Source: Apricaphanius iberus (lineage: Eukaryota; Chordata; Actinopteri; Cyprinodontiformes; Aphaniidae). From it: a stretch of DNA of 64,000 nt. Positions 9,811-22,689 of the stretch are shown here, in pieces. The position numbers were made by a program, and so were the translations under genes. Positions within the stretch are counted from its first letter, which is position 1; each line of letters starts with the position of its first letter. The notes under the pieces were generated by a model. That model was not told the DNA's origin and did no database searches. It saw only the letters and a list, made by a program, of their open reading frames with translations. Location: contig JAPXFQ010001011.1 in NCBI GenBank assembly GCA_028564705.1, positions 124,001-188,000 on the forward strand. The letters run 5' to 3'.

Positions 9811-12517
9811 CTATATTTGAAATATTTTTTTATTTACAGCATTTTTTTACCACCAGGCTAAAACTTATGCGTAGTACTATATATCTGTTTTGCCTCACAA
9901 CTTGTAAAGATAGGGATCATCTCCAGTCAAGCAGCTGAATGAAGATCACACCACACAAGATGGAAAAGAGAAAAATGCACTGAAAAAGGTCGTGTTGTGC
10001 TAAAACAAGCTTACAAAGAAATGGCATACCGTGAAAACTAGACAAACCAGGTAATGAGTCAACAGTATTCTTGAATGAGCAGCAAAGCTCCAAAACACCA
10101 GAGTATAAAACCACTTGGAACCAAACCGACAACAATTCTGGAAATCTGGAAAATGGTGGTATTGATCATAAAAAAAAAAAAAAAATATTATTATTTTTAT
10201 TTTTATTTTTTATCGAGAGACTGCTTTCCAAATATCTGGAAGAAGAAAATGGTATTCTGGTAGGAGGAAACAAAATTAGCTATCCAACCATTTAGAGCAT
10301 CTCCAAATATTCACTAAACAACTTTTTAACCATTAATATTGTGTGCAATGGTGTAACATATATCAACTCATGTAACTCATATCAATGCTTCAATGAACAG
10401 GAGTAGAGCATCAATAAGGAGGGAGGCCACAAGAAGCACTGTTATATTCAGCAGTTACTGTTCACCTTCATATGCAACACAAACACTGTTGTAGGATGCG
10501 GCTGGCTGGAGAAAGGCCTATGAACGGCCTGATGTCTCAGAGTTTGCACAATATTTTCACTAGTCCCTAAGCAATGACATACCTCAGTGAATAATTGTAT
10601 AAAAAATTATAACATAAATAAAAGATACTTAAATATCAACAAAAGGTGTAGGAATAGTTATTCCTTGGTCTATTTAACCAATTAATAGGATGAAAATTTA
10701 TCAACAAATGTCTAAATTTACTGAGTAGCTTCTTTTTATATCTATACTAAGGGAAAGTTTACCATTCATTCAGAATGAGGAACTTTTGGGTGCGTTTCTA
10801 CTAGATTGTTTATGAGAGTGCTTAACTCCCACTGGTGCTTTCTTAGAAACAGCTGAGTTTCTACTCCCACAAAAAAGCAACAACAACAACATACTCTAGC
10901 CATAAAAAAAACAAAAACATGTAACATCCCAACAACACTAACTGGGAGATACACACATACTCATTAGGCCTGCACTGGATAAAAAAAAAAAGTGATATAG
11001 TTTCAACTGTGAATTGCTTAATTCATGACATACCATAGGACATGAGCTCTTACTTTATTTTGATAGTACCCATTGCAATGTTCAAGCAGGTCAATGTGCC
11101 ACATAGTTCTTTGCTTTCAGCTCATATTTTCCACCATAAATGCCATGTCAGACTCAGTTCTGAAACCTAGTAGGTCTCTCTGGCTGTGGAAATTCCAACC
11201 CCGTTTTTCTCCTGGTACCAATAAAGGAGCAAAGCAAATCGTCCGATAACTTCATATTTATACAACGGAGAGCCTAAGTCACGCACTTCTACTTCCAGTC
11301 CTACTGCCAAAAAAAAATTTGATGAGAGCCAATGGAACGATAAAAGCCGTTTTCTGATCCCGTTTTAAATGCGCCATGGATCGAACACATGATGTCCGTG
11401 TATTTTAAAGGCACACTTTGATACGGAGAAAACGCTGATTTTCAAAAGCTGGCTAAAGTTACTTTATGTGTTAAAAACGCTTGATGGACTGCACCTACAA
11501 ATCCCTTGACAGACAAAGTTGAAATGCAGATCCGTGGTTATTATTTAAATTGTGGTACAACAATATGTGTGATTCATGACGTAAGACAAAGCCGACCAGA
11601 ACATAACTACCAGAGCTCTGTTGACTTCCATTCATTATTTCGCCAAGGAGACCCACGGAATGGGAGGAGACTTAGGCGCCCCATAGTATTCATTTATAAA
11701 TTTGTTTTAAATAATGTTGAGTCCAAATAAGATGAACAAAGAACAAATAAAATTGAAATTAAACGATTGCACTTAGAACGTGAATACCGGCTACAGTTCC
11801 TGCTCCGCATGGAACCAAAATGTTCCTCCCATATAAGCATAATTACATAGTGGCTTTATTGCAGACGTTATTGTCATTTGGTTTTGGATTTTTGCCTCAG
11901 ACAGATGACATCTCATGGGGGTTTAGATTTTGTTCTGGAGGATGAAACGTGCTCCGCTGCCACACTGGAGACTGGAGTCAAGCGTCAATCCAGGCAAGGT
12001 TTTAAAATGAGGAAACATTACTACAATTGAACCGATCAGAAGTCGAAAAGACTCCGAATAAATCGTTTCCTGATCCGTGAACTACACTTCAGCTGCAGAA
12101 AAGCAGCAGCAGGCACCGGTGTTTGGCACACATCGGGCTCTTTGGAATGTCTCTAACCATAGTTGCACTTCCAAACCTAAATAACTTTTCAACATGTGTT
12201 CACCGCCCACTCAGCAAGATGCATTGAATACAGTGTCTGGAAATCTCTTCTTTAACTAATTTCTTTGGACTCTGCGCATTTGCACAAAGTGGTTAGAGGT
12301 GTGAATACTAATCTGTAAAAATGACAGACCTTCAGATTTTTTGTCACCGTTCTAAAAATTTCGGTTAAATACGGAAAATATTCTGTTAGTACAACCCCAG
12401 CGCTGAAGTACATTTAGAGATTTTGAAATACTTTTTGTTCTCCTTTTTACACTTGTAAGGTAGCCATTTTTAGATAGTGCTTCTTTATCCATCTGTTGTG
12501 GGCCAGTCTTCATTTAA
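9811..12517. other. FARP2 intron 2, unresolved
   Basis: Contains poly-A runs (10171-10185, 10980-10991) and a stretch at about 11200-11700 whose base composition and CG content look like an old DNA transposon, but no ends or protein could be defined. No exon is recognised. Confidence 0.4.
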
Positions 12518-13044
12518 GGCCACATCCACACGTAGCTGAGGTTTTTTTTTTAAACAAAGATTTTCCTCGGCTCCAAAAAAACAGAAAAAAAATCTCCATC
12601 CACACATAACCGGATAAATGCTTTTTTCAGCACATTCATAGACGTGGCAAACCTGTAGGGGGCAGTAGTTCTCCCAAATCTTATCCGCTCAGAATAACTT
12701 TCTATCCTCCATCTTAAGCATGCAGCAGTGATAGAGCTTGTGAAAGCAAACAAACAAAACGCGCTTTAGCAATGGATGATACCAACACAGCTCTGAGGGC
12801 ATAAATGCTGTTTTTGTGATTAAACACAGGTCGCACATGTGATGTTTGAGCATTTTTTGTCGCGGATAGTGGCGTTACGGATCTTAAAACTCAGTTTTCG
12901 TCCATCCATGCGCAGATAGTGAAAATGGAGAAAACTCAAATCTCCACCTTGGCCGAAGCTTTTTTTTTTTTTTAAATCTGCGTTTACGTGTGGATGAAAA
13001 ATTTCTTAGTTTTGTGAGATACCCGGCTACGTGTGGACAGGGCC
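12518..13044. mobile_element. TTAA-flanked MITE with GTCCACACGTAGC ends
   Basis: Left end GGCCACATCCACACGTAGC and right end (reverse complement) GGCCCTGTCCACACGTAGC are inverted repeats. Both flanks are TTAA (12514-12517 and 13045-13048). TTAA duplication is the piggyBac signature, but the ends also resemble the element at 16764-18151. 527 bp. No coding content. Confidence 0.65.
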
Positions 13045-13964
13045 TTAATCTACCTAGATTTTCTGCCTTAGCCACAAATGAGTCATAAAATTGGTGGGTT
13101 ACTTTCCAAAAGTTCAACCAGCATCTAAAGCTTGGACACATCAGTAAGCTGTTCACACCCAGCTTGTGGTATATAGACCACAGTCTCATCCAGTCACTAG
13201 GTCACCTAATCGAGCTTCGAAAGTAGAAGGGATTATGACAAACAGATGTTTCTGTGGGAGACAAATCTTTCCCTGGGTGTGGTGATAGCGTGGTGTGCCG
13301 TTTGGTGTGGGCGGGAATACAAGTAGGAGTTAAGAGATCAGTAATCTGTGTGTATGTGTGTGTGTAGAGGGGTTATATCTCCTGGATGGAATGAACAGAA
13401 AAAAAGGAAAGGAAACAGGTGAACTGCAATTCAGATCTAGGTCTTGGGCGTGCCTTGTGTTACAGGTTAAGCATGGTTTCATCCCAGATTCTCCCACAAG
13501 CAGCAGGGGTGTGTTGGGGCTTGCATTCAGGACACACACCATTTTACAGCTTAGCTCTACAAGAGCACTCTGCTCTTTAAAGCGCACTGTTGGGCTACAA
13601 GTATGTGAAGTGAATTTCAAGGACCATTAAACGCTTTTCTCAACTCCAACTTGATTCTAATGAATCACTGCTGGGTTTTGTTTTGTTTTCTTCAGAGAGC
13701 TGACAACAGAACACACCTGAAGACAGCATTTGTTGGCAGATAAACAGCAGATAAGAAGGATTGGGTAATTGCCAGGTGACCTTCTGCTCACGTTTCTAAC
13801 TCAGGCCATTTTAACATTCTTAAGCCTGGAGTTATAAAGCTGTTTTGGGGCATTGCATGGTTTTCAAATAGAGTGGCCACAGCCTATTTAGAGGCCAACA
13901 GTCCTCAACGTTGTCATGGACTGGCGACCTGTCCAGGGTGTACCCCACCTCACGCCAAATGACT

Positions 13965-14345
13965 ACTGGATATAGGCATCCGCATCATTGTAGATCATGG
14001 TGGCTGTGGGCAGGAAAGATTTCCTGTAGCAGTCTGTGTTGCAGCAAAACTGAAGAAGCCTCTGACTAAAGACCCTCTTTCGTAAGACAGTATAATGAAG
14101 AGTGCGTTCAGGGTTGTCCATATTTTTTATTTTATGAAGAATCCTTCTTTGCATCAGTATCCCTAGAGGTTTCACTTTTGCCCCCAGAACAGAACCAGCC
14201 TTTTTTTACAGGTTGATTAGCCGTTTTAAGTCCCTGGCTCTGATGCTGCTATCCCAACACATGATGGATGAGGAGATGACACTCTCCACAAAAGATTTGT
14301 ACAAGATTTGCAGCATCTTGCTCTTCAAGAAATAAAGTCTACTCT
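13965..14345 (-). pseudogene. Non-LTR retrotransposon (LINE) ORF2 C-terminal fragment
   Basis: Minus-strand translation gives LYKSFVESVISSSIMCWDSS, then after a stop KKAGSVLGAKVKPLGILMQR, and later FSQRLLQFCCNTDCYRKSFL followed by PTATMIYN. This order (FYESVV..CW, SVLG, FSxRLL, RYRxSFLP) is typical of the C-terminal part of fish LINE reverse transcriptase proteins. The 5' part is absent. A dead fragment in FARP2 intron 2. Confidence 0.7.
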
Positions 14346-16763
14346 TTTTGTTTATGTTGCTCCGTCTTACTTGTCATCTATTCTTCATTTTCTTATTTTC
14401 TTCTCTCTTGTTCTTTCCCTTTCTGTGTTCATAACCTCAATAAATTAAACCCACAGTAATCACTAATAAATAATTTTCATACATATTTATCAAGTGGAGT
14501 ACTATAGCAAAAGCTCTAATGCTCTGCTTGAAAAAAGTAAACCTGTTGGACTTATACTTGATACTCATACCAATTCTGAGTATCACGTAAAAAAAAAGAC
14601 AAGAAAAAAAAGAACTCCTCAGTGCTCATCTTATGAGTGCAATTCTGCGGAACGGTGCTTTCTGACCCAAAAGTAAAACAGACAAAGTCTGTAAAATAAG
14701 GGGACCCTGTGTAAGGCGTGGCTTTCAGTTCTTTCCTGAAAAGGGGCGGGAGCTATAGCTGTTTATATTTTAAAATGTCCTCTTTTTCTTAGTGACGTCA
14801 CGCTACGTGCCCCAGATTTAAGAAAAATACACCAGAACTGGATGACATGCATTAAAAATTATCTCTATCATTTTAAATTATGACCAACTCCATCTACAGC
14901 TCATCGCTACCTACGCTCAACCTACTTATGGCCAGGTAAATTTACCTAAAGCTTTCTATTTGAAGAGTCACGGCTTCTACATTTTGTAAGTCAAATATAT
15001 TTTTTGTATCCGTGTTGCTGCTGTGATTCTAATTTTGGCCCCATGTTTCCGTTTAGCCCATATTAAGTTCTAATTGGTTTTTTTGACCCAACATGGTCCA
15101 TCATACATGTAATAAAAGGCCTTCAGATTCTTAAAGGCAATTACTCCCAGCAATGATTTGCTCCCTTTCCACTGTTTAAGCATTCAAAGTAAAACACATT
15201 GAAATACAAACACAGTGACAGTTTTAACAAGGACAGAGGAAAAATAATGGGTAATATTTGACGTATGTGATTGAAACAGAAGCTTATTTCTCCTCCACAG
15301 ACTTGTGCTGCAGACAAAATTAGGTTCTTTTTAGAATTACTTTAATACCCTAAATACATTTTCGTGTCAACATTCCAGACTTTTCAAGATTTACCTTTCC
15401 AGAGTCCTTAATCTAAAATCGACAATATAAAACCATAAAGTTCCCTATAAAATTAGGGCAAACATTTCTACAGTGGAAAAGCTTAAAATATCTAATCTAT
15501 AAAAACGTATTAAAACAGGAAGGAAGGAAGGAACTAGGATAGGAGAGAGAAAGTAAGAGACAACGATAAAGTAGAACGAAGAAAAGAACAAAGTATACAA
15601 CAAAAGAAGAAATATTTTATATTTATAAGAAATATAAATATTTATATTTTAGTCAGTGGGATTGTGAAAACCAGTGAAATCAAATTCTACACCTCTCCAT
15701 ACTGGGTAAGAACACTTTATTGTAAAAATGATAAAGACCACCCTCCACGGTTTTAGGTTAACCACCATACAGCTATCTTAGAATAGCTACAAAATTACAG
15801 CAGTCACATAACAGACATGAATCACACGAATATCGTGGTATAAGTCTGACAGAACAACCCAAAATGTGAACTCGACATCAACATAGGGGTCGAAATTCCT
15901 GGGCCAAACCTTCAGCAAGGCTGCACCGCTGTGTGAGCCCCATCCCCCACATTCTCCGCTCAAACTTTGTCCTGGTGGGGAGAGCTCTTTGTCAACATGA
16001 GACACTGGCCCTTACATCCTACTTACTTTTTGTTGTCAGCCTTTGCCATTTACATGCGTGTTTGCCAACACCAAAGCAAAGCCCCTCCCTTCCAGTGTGC
16101 ATTTTCACACTGCTGAGTTTTACAACCCACCCAATAGCCTTTTTTTTTTTTTTTGCTCACAAGTTTGTGAGCTAGAAGTTAAGGCCAGAGAAGGGGCTGG
16201 CTGTGCTGGATAAAAGGAGCCTGTGTTTCCTTGCCCTGATGGGCCTTCCTCCACTGTCCAGCAGCCACAAGGCTGAGCTTTCTCCTGTGCTGGCTGTGTG
16301 TGGGAGGAGCCTGTGAACAGGAGCAATGCAAGCAAATGTCCGCTGATGATGCCAGGTAACTGTGATAAAGGTTAACAGATCCAAGAGGGATCTCTTACGG
16401 GCCACAGGCACAAATATTTTCTCATGTGTTTTTTTTTCTCCCATTCCTAATTAGGAAAAAGAAAGGGGGGAACGTTTGCATTAAGGTATCGACCAGAAAT
16501 GACACTAAGTAGGCTATGATAGCTGTACATTAATGTACAGTGAAGTACATTTTGTCCTTAAATCAGTGAAATCTGTTGCATGAAAGCTAATCACTAAAGG
16601 TTATCTATATTTGTCTGCAGTCTTCTTTTCAATAAGTAACACTTAAAGGCCCAGTGTATAACAAATTTGGCTTTTTATTAATAGAAGTCAAGTACTGCTT
16701 TCATAAATATGTATTTTACCGAGGTCTAATCAAAATCGCATTATCAAAGGGTTCCCCTGTCTT
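14346..16763. other. FARP2 intron 2, no feature recognised
   Basis: Includes a small (GGAA)n run near 15519-15535 and a poly-T near 16140-16154. No exon, TE end or RNA gene was recognised. Confidence 0.4.
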
Positions 16764-18151
16764 AGGCTACGTCCACATCAAGACGATAAGGTTATACGGG
16801 GAATTAGTTAATGTTAGTTAATGTTATCCACTCAATACGAGCATTTACGCCCTGTTTAAGGTCCGTTTAAGGTCCAATGATTGCGCACGAAAAACGCGTA
16901 TAATTTACATGACGCCAGTGCCTACATAATATATACAAGAAGCTCTACAGCACAGTACATATCTGCTTGTGTGGCTTAGTGTAAGGCCACGTCCACACTA
17001 AGCCGGATAATGATTTAAACGTATAATTATTTAGTCTACACCCACCTATCGTCCACACTAACCCAGCGTTGTTTAAGGTCTGTGGCCGGATAACTATTAG
17101 CCGGGTAAGAGAGCCGTGTAAACCTTAATTCAACAGCTAAGCGAGCTAGTGTGGACAGCTTTTCCGGATAATGAAAGGAAGTGGCGTCAATGAATGCTGC
17201 GTCAATAACAATACGACACTACAGACAAAGACAACAGCGAACAGTAATAAATCAATCTCGTCGTCTGTCCACACCAAAAACTCTCTCTTCTTCTGAGCAG
17301 CTATTGTTCTATTCGGTTAACGGGACAAGCAGATATGTACTGTGCTTTAGAGCTTCTTGTATATATTATGTAGGCGCTGCCGTCACGTAAATTATACGCG
17401 TGTTCCGTTCGTCTTTTCGCGCATGCCCAGTATTTGCACAGGTCGGTATGGGATTGCGCAATCATGGGACCTTAGGCTACGTCCACACTAAGCCGATAAG
17501 GTTATATGGGGAGTAAGACGCCTAATGTTATCCACTCAACACGAGCATTTACGCCCCGTTTAAGTTCCCATGATTGCGCAATCCCATACCGACCTGTGCA
17601 AATACTGGGCATGCGCGAAAAGACGCACAAAACACGCGTATAATCTACGTGACGCCAGCGCCTACATAATATATACAAGAAGCTCTACAGCACAGTACAT
17701 ATCTGCTTGTCCCGTTAACCGAAGAGAACAATAGCTGCTCAGAAGAAGAGAGAGTTTTTGGTGTGGACAGACGACGAGATCCATTTATTACTCTTCGCTG
17801 TTGTCTTTGTCTGTAGTGTCGTATTGTTATTGACGCAGCATTCATTGACGCCACTTCCTTTCATTATCCGGGGAAGCTGTCCACACTAGCTCGTTTAGCC
17901 GTTGAATTAAGATTTACACGGCTCTCTTACCCGGCTAATAGTTATCCGGCCACAGACCTTAAACGACGCCGGGTTAGTGTGGACGATAGGGGGGTGTAGA
18001 CTAAATAATTATACGTTCAAGGCATTACACGGCTTAGTGTGGACGTGGCCTTAAACGGACCTTAAACGGGGCGTAAATGCTCGTGTTGAGTGGATAACAT
18101 TAGGCGTCTAACTCCCAGTATAACCTTATCGGCTTAGTGTGGACGTAGCCT
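16764..18151. mobile_element. Composite DNA transposon forming a 2 x 492 bp palindrome
   Basis: Outer ends are inverted: AGGCTACGTCCACAT at 16764 and, in reverse complement, AGGCTACGTCCACACTAAGC at 18151. Inside, 16982-17473 is nearly the perfect reverse complement of 17562-18053 (both 492 bp), with an 88-bp spacer. A further element end (AGGCTACGTCCACACTAAGC) lies at 17474, so the structure looks like one family member inserted next to or into another in opposite orientation. Both arms carry the same spurious reading frame (MASMNAASITIRHYRQRQQR), which is a symmetry effect rather than a gene. The superfamily is not determined. Located in FARP2 intron 2. Confidence 0.8.
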
Positions 18152-18183
18152 CAGAATACGTTGTTTATAGATACAGTGGGTGC

Positions 18184-18213
18184 ACCCCCCCCCCACCCCC
18201 CCCCCCCCCCCCC
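18184..18213. repeat. Poly-C tract with one A interruption
   Basis: About 30 bases of C broken once by A, immediately beyond the palindrome. Length in the assembly may be unreliable. Confidence 0.85.
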
Positions 18214-19958
18214 ATCTGAGGCTGCCATGCGTCACACTCCTTTCGTTTCGCTTATATTTTCCGTTCAACTTCGTCTCTTAAGCATATGTGCGCAAAATCG
18301 CACACAAAAGGCAAGCACTGTGAGGAGATCTGCTGTTTTGTCGGGGCCTCTTTACATGAATGACTTTTTTGGGGGGAAATGACATATGTAAACCTGCCGC
18401 ACGGTTTATGTCGAATCCAGATACATTCATCAGGATCCGGTAAAGTTCTCATCATGTGAAAGCAGCCGAAAGGCAAGGTTCCGGTAAAAAAAAGTGGTGT
18501 ATTTGAAAAGACAATTACGGTTAAAGACTGAATGAAATTATCTGCGAATACTTCAGAATGTCTATCTAACAAACAAAAAAACAGCTCTACAGTAGTAGAT
18601 CGAGTCGATACCTACTGTGACTTTTATTCTTTCAACTTGTCAACATTTGTCACATTATAACTACAAACCTTTATTTCTTTTGGCCTATGAAGTATCAAAT
18701 AATTGTGATGTGGACAAAACAAATAATACAAACATCTTTAATTTGTTTCATTTAGGTGGATCAGAGTAAAGAAGGTAAATGCTTGTCACTCTTTAGGTTT
18801 CTATGAGTAAAACACATGGAAACCCTCTCTAAGCCATCCAAGAAAGTTTGAATATTTTTTGCAAACCACTATAACCACTGCAACAGCTTTTACCAAATAA
18901 ACCTAATGCCCTGTGGGTCATTCAGTAGAGAGATAACTACTATTCTCCCACCAACCCACAGCTCCTCAGAATGAATGAACAAACAGACATAAGAGCCAGC
19001 GTGGAGGAACAACAGAGCCACTCAGAGAGCCATCTTGTTCTTTCCAAACTGCAGTCTGCTTGACAACAAGGCGGTCGTCATTCCCCCTTTTGCAACCACG
19101 TATTTCTGTCTGTCACCTTCCTATCAACACCAGGCCAAATTCCAAAACAGTCCTGAAGGATTGTTTTTGTGCAGACCGAGCCATTTTCTTATAGCTCAAA
19201 CTTAAACCTACTGCAGTCTATTAGCCTCAGATTTGGAGGCAACATATGGTGGATAAGATTATAAAACGTCCGTCTCAGCGGTGCTCCCTTACTGCATCTG
19301 CTGGAACAGTTATTGTTGTGGCTACAGGAGGATTTAGGACACCTGGAGAGAGGAAGAAATACTCCGTCTTTAACGCAATTAGCAGCTGCCAGACACAGTA
19401 CTGCACTTCTCCATAAATCAGACCTTGAATGGAATACTTTACTCTGTTCGGCCATGTCCACTTTGATAGGATTTTCACAGCAGGAAAGAGCAGGAAACAA
19501 GTGCTGATATAACGGCTTCCTTATTGCTTCCTATTTGTCTGCTGAATTACCCCTGCTTCAAACTGGCAAATTACAACAGGAAAGCAAAGGAACATTGTTT
19601 AAGTCTGTAGAAACCAATAAATGAGGCTGGTGAAAAGGCTAGCGTAGTTAAGGGATGAGAAGTGCACATTTCTCTATTTCTTCGCTAACTCCACAATGTG
19701 AAGTATGAATTGGAGCCAAGAAACCAACAAGTGTCCTGGGTAGAGCCATAAAGCTGGAAGCAATAAGAGGCCTTGAGATGAGGGGATTTTAGCACCAAAG
19801 CCATGTGGCAGCTGTCACCAACCCAACGTCACACACAAGCAGGATAAGCAAGACATGCAGGCTGCTGTGGAACAAACAGCAGGCTTATCTCAGAGTAAAT
19901 AAAACAGGGCGAGGGGGATTGCGGCGATGACCTCGCCGTAGGAACTGCTGGAACTCAC
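18214..19958. other. FARP2 intron 2, proximal part, no feature recognised
   Basis: Unique-looking sequence leading up to the exon 2 donor. No additional exon or repeat was recognised on either strand. Confidence 0.45.
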
Positions 19959-20159
19959 GTCTAAGTCAAAGAACTCCTGGGAGTCGTCCAGTCCCTGCAC
20001 GCGGATTTGGAGAACTCGCCCATGGCTTCTGCTGCCGCTGACCGTGTTACCACTGAGGCTCTGGCCGGGCTCCAAGGTGCTGATACCAGCGTTGAACTGG
20101 GCTCCCAGCCTCGTGCCGGGGGTCTGTAGGGGCCGATATGAACCCTCTATTTCCCCCAT
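19959..20159 (-). CDS. FARP2: FARP2 coding exon 2 with start codon
   Basis: 201 coding nt (67 codons), beginning MGEIEGSYRPLQTPGTRLGA and ending RVQGLDDSQEFFDLD at donor GTGAGTTCC. The start is chosen because MGEIEG is the conserved FARP N-terminus and the ATG has G at -3 and +4. The same exon continues upstream as 22 nt of 5'UTR to an acceptor (TTTCTGTGTCTGCAG) at 20182. A Gly/Ser-rich stretch around residues 34-48 separates the leader from the start of the FERM domain. Ends in phase 0, fitting exon 3. Confidence 0.95.
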
Positions 20160-20181
20160 TACTCCTCTGAGCCGCTAACTC
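20160..20181 (-). other. FARP2: FARP2 5'UTR part of exon 2
   Basis: 22 nt between acceptor AG (20183-20182) and the ATG. Its existence implies at least one upstream non-coding exon. Confidence 0.8.
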
Positions 20182-21103
20182 CTGCAGACACAGAAAGAAA
20201 TTATGTAATTCAGCAAATCAAGAAAAGTAAAGGTTAAAAGATGATTTTCAAAGACTGTGGAAGAAATGATGTATGTCTGGATTTGGCTCATTGTGAAGAC
20301 TAGCTTTAGACTTTTACAATCTGAAGAAAAGAAACACACGTTACAACACCTTCGTCCCTTTGCAGATGTGGTTGTTCAATACACGATGTTAAACAAAAGT
20401 AAAATAGCCATCTGAGAGAGATTTCATACCCGGCTTTAGCTTACTACAGTTTTCTGTTTTCAGAGGTGCACAGAGTTTCCATGCGGAAGCATAACTGCGT
20501 TGCACTTTAGCCATAAACAGATGCGGGACTGTAAACAAATTCAGTGCTAGCAGAAGCTATGGCCAGTGGCTTCCTTAATGGAGGATAGGAACTGGATGCC
20601 ATCTTTATTTGTTAACGCATCCTGTTTGAGAACATTTCGGCTTCCCAATGTCACAGAACAACGCCTATTCAGGTTACTGGTTACCAACGTCCGGTATGGT
20701 TGGTGGTTGCTGGTAGCTACAAAAGATCCTACTGTATCCAGGACTCCACTCAGCTGCCCTTTTTGGTGCTGGGCTCTTAAAGTACAAATAAAATATAAGC
20801 AGACTTTAACATCTGATTGTAATACTGTCTTTAAAAAATTTTTTTCAAGGAAGCGCGGGAAATTTAGCCACCGAATCGCAGACTGTTTTGTAGCACACAG
20901 GCTGTTTAAGATAATGGGATTACACATGGGTGGGGTCATTTTACTTAGTTTAAAACGCTTACCCGATACAATTACAAAACTGAACATGAATATAATTATT
21001 TTAGAAATCCAGCCCCCTGCTCCTTTAAAATGCCTACAAAAGGGTGTAAAAGGCCAAGGAAAAAGAGAAAAAAAGAAACCATAAGAAAATCTGGGGATAG
21101 AAA
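20182..21103. other. FARP2 intron 1, segment with long opposing open frames
   Basis: Two overlapping open frames of 172 (plus, 20566-21084) and 189 codons (minus, 20547-21116) occupy the same DNA. Neither resembles a family I recognise, neither has flanking splice signals tying it to FARP2, and both strands open at once suggests low stop density in an old repeat rather than a gene. Confidence 0.4.
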
Positions 21104-22200
21104 TAGGGCTGCACAATTAATCGGATTTTGATCGTGATCACGATTTTGGTGGCCACAATTAAATGAACCTGATCGTGAACGATATTGACATTCAAAATGC
21201 GAGCTTCACTGCGTGCCTCTTCATCATACACTGCCTCAACCAATAGTCTGCCAACCACCAGGGGGCAAACTCACGGCTAACGCTTCATTAAGCTGACCAA
21301 ATAAACACCACCCACACGACACTCAGCACTCATAATTTCTGCACAGGTGAAAAGGAGTATTTGAGCGATGTAGTAGATCCAAATCTCCATTATGGATCTG
21401 ACTAGTAAGCAGAAAGTTCCCAAAAGTGTACTACCGCCACAGTAAGCAGCCGGTGGATGCTACGCTATCCCACAATGCAGCGGACGCCCCGAAATCATAG
21501 AAGAAGAAGGACCTAGCTAAAAATGGCTACAGACGAACTGTTAACCATTGACACCGCCGCAGTTTCGGCAGATAAATGTACGTGAAGCAATGTTACTGAT
21601 TACTGTGATTGTTTTTTGACTGATTAAACGTTTAACCAGACAAAATAACGGCTAGAGGAGGCGGGACCACAGGCGAACGTAACGTAAACATCTGGGTCAA
21701 CAAAAGTCATACGGGTCAAAGGACATGCAAAATGGTGGAGCAGTACGTCTGATATCATGCCTATTACGCCATCGTTTGCTATGTAGCATTTAATACATTA
21801 ACCGGTGAGTAATAGTTGCTACGTAGCATATAGTAAATACTAAGGATTTGGATGCAGGGAATGTCAAAGGCCTTTTCTGTATAAGCTGTAATTGTTTCCC
21901 ATAAATTGCACTTTGAGATTGCACTCTGCAATAACATATTTAGCTTGTACTTTTAAATATATATATATATATATAAAAAAAAAAAATATATTGGAGTTTG
22001 TTTTTTGTTAGTTTTTTTTCCATTATTAATCATCTAATCTAAAGTTTTATTTTTCACCAAAAAATTCTAAAAGTTTATAATTGGTGCAATAAAAATAGAT
22101 ATTTTACAGGACTGGATGAATGATCGTGATTAATAATCGTGATTACAAAATTGATCCAAATAATCGTGATTATTTTTTTGGACAGAATCGTGCAGCCCTA
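21104..22200. mobile_element. hAT-like element with TAGGGCTGCA ends
   Basis: Left end TAGGGCTGCACAATTAATCG, right end (reverse complement) TAGGGCTGCACGATTCTGTC. Flanking octamers gatagaaa and gttagaaa match at 7 of 8, a hAT-type duplication. Subterminal regions carry repeated ATCGTGATTA-like motifs in both orientations. 1097 bp; no intact transposase. Contains a short AT run (21957-21974). Located in FARP2 intron 1. Confidence 0.8.
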
Positions 22201-22689
22201 GTTAGAAACCACAGCTCTTTGGGAAAAAGGAACTCTGCGGCATTGATTAAACCATTAGACTAGAGGTTTGCTAGAATGTCTCCCACGACACCTGCATAAC
22301 TCACGCAACATCTTGTCAGCTGACTCAGGTAGAACAGCTTAACCCCCAATTAATTAGTTACCACTGCTGAAACAGACAGTACAAAAGTCTGAAATGTTCA
22401 TTTTATACATCTGATTGTACTGACTTTGGAAAAGCTAAAAATATTGAGACTATTGTATTTTATTTTATTATTTTATTGTGGATATTTTAATGTTATCTGA
22501 GAAAATTTTGTTGAAACATTTCATGAAAGTGCAGTTCAAAAACTTTTTTCCCCACTTTGTTCTCTGACTGTACCGAAAATGAACCATAAAACTGAAACCA
22601 AGCGCTGTACCGAAATGGGATTTTTGGCGTATCGTTAAACCTAAGACTGGCCTATATATCAGTTTTATTGGTGAATTAAATTTTATGTA

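Noticed and set aside
12884..13189. 101-codon minus-strand frame
   Set aside because: It runs across the end of the TTAA-flanked MITE into unique DNA and has no recognisable domain.
17181..17854. Two nearly identical 69-codon frames (MASMNAASI...) on opposite strands
   Set aside because: They are the two arms of the palindromic transposon read symmetrically; no transposase similarity and no other exon.
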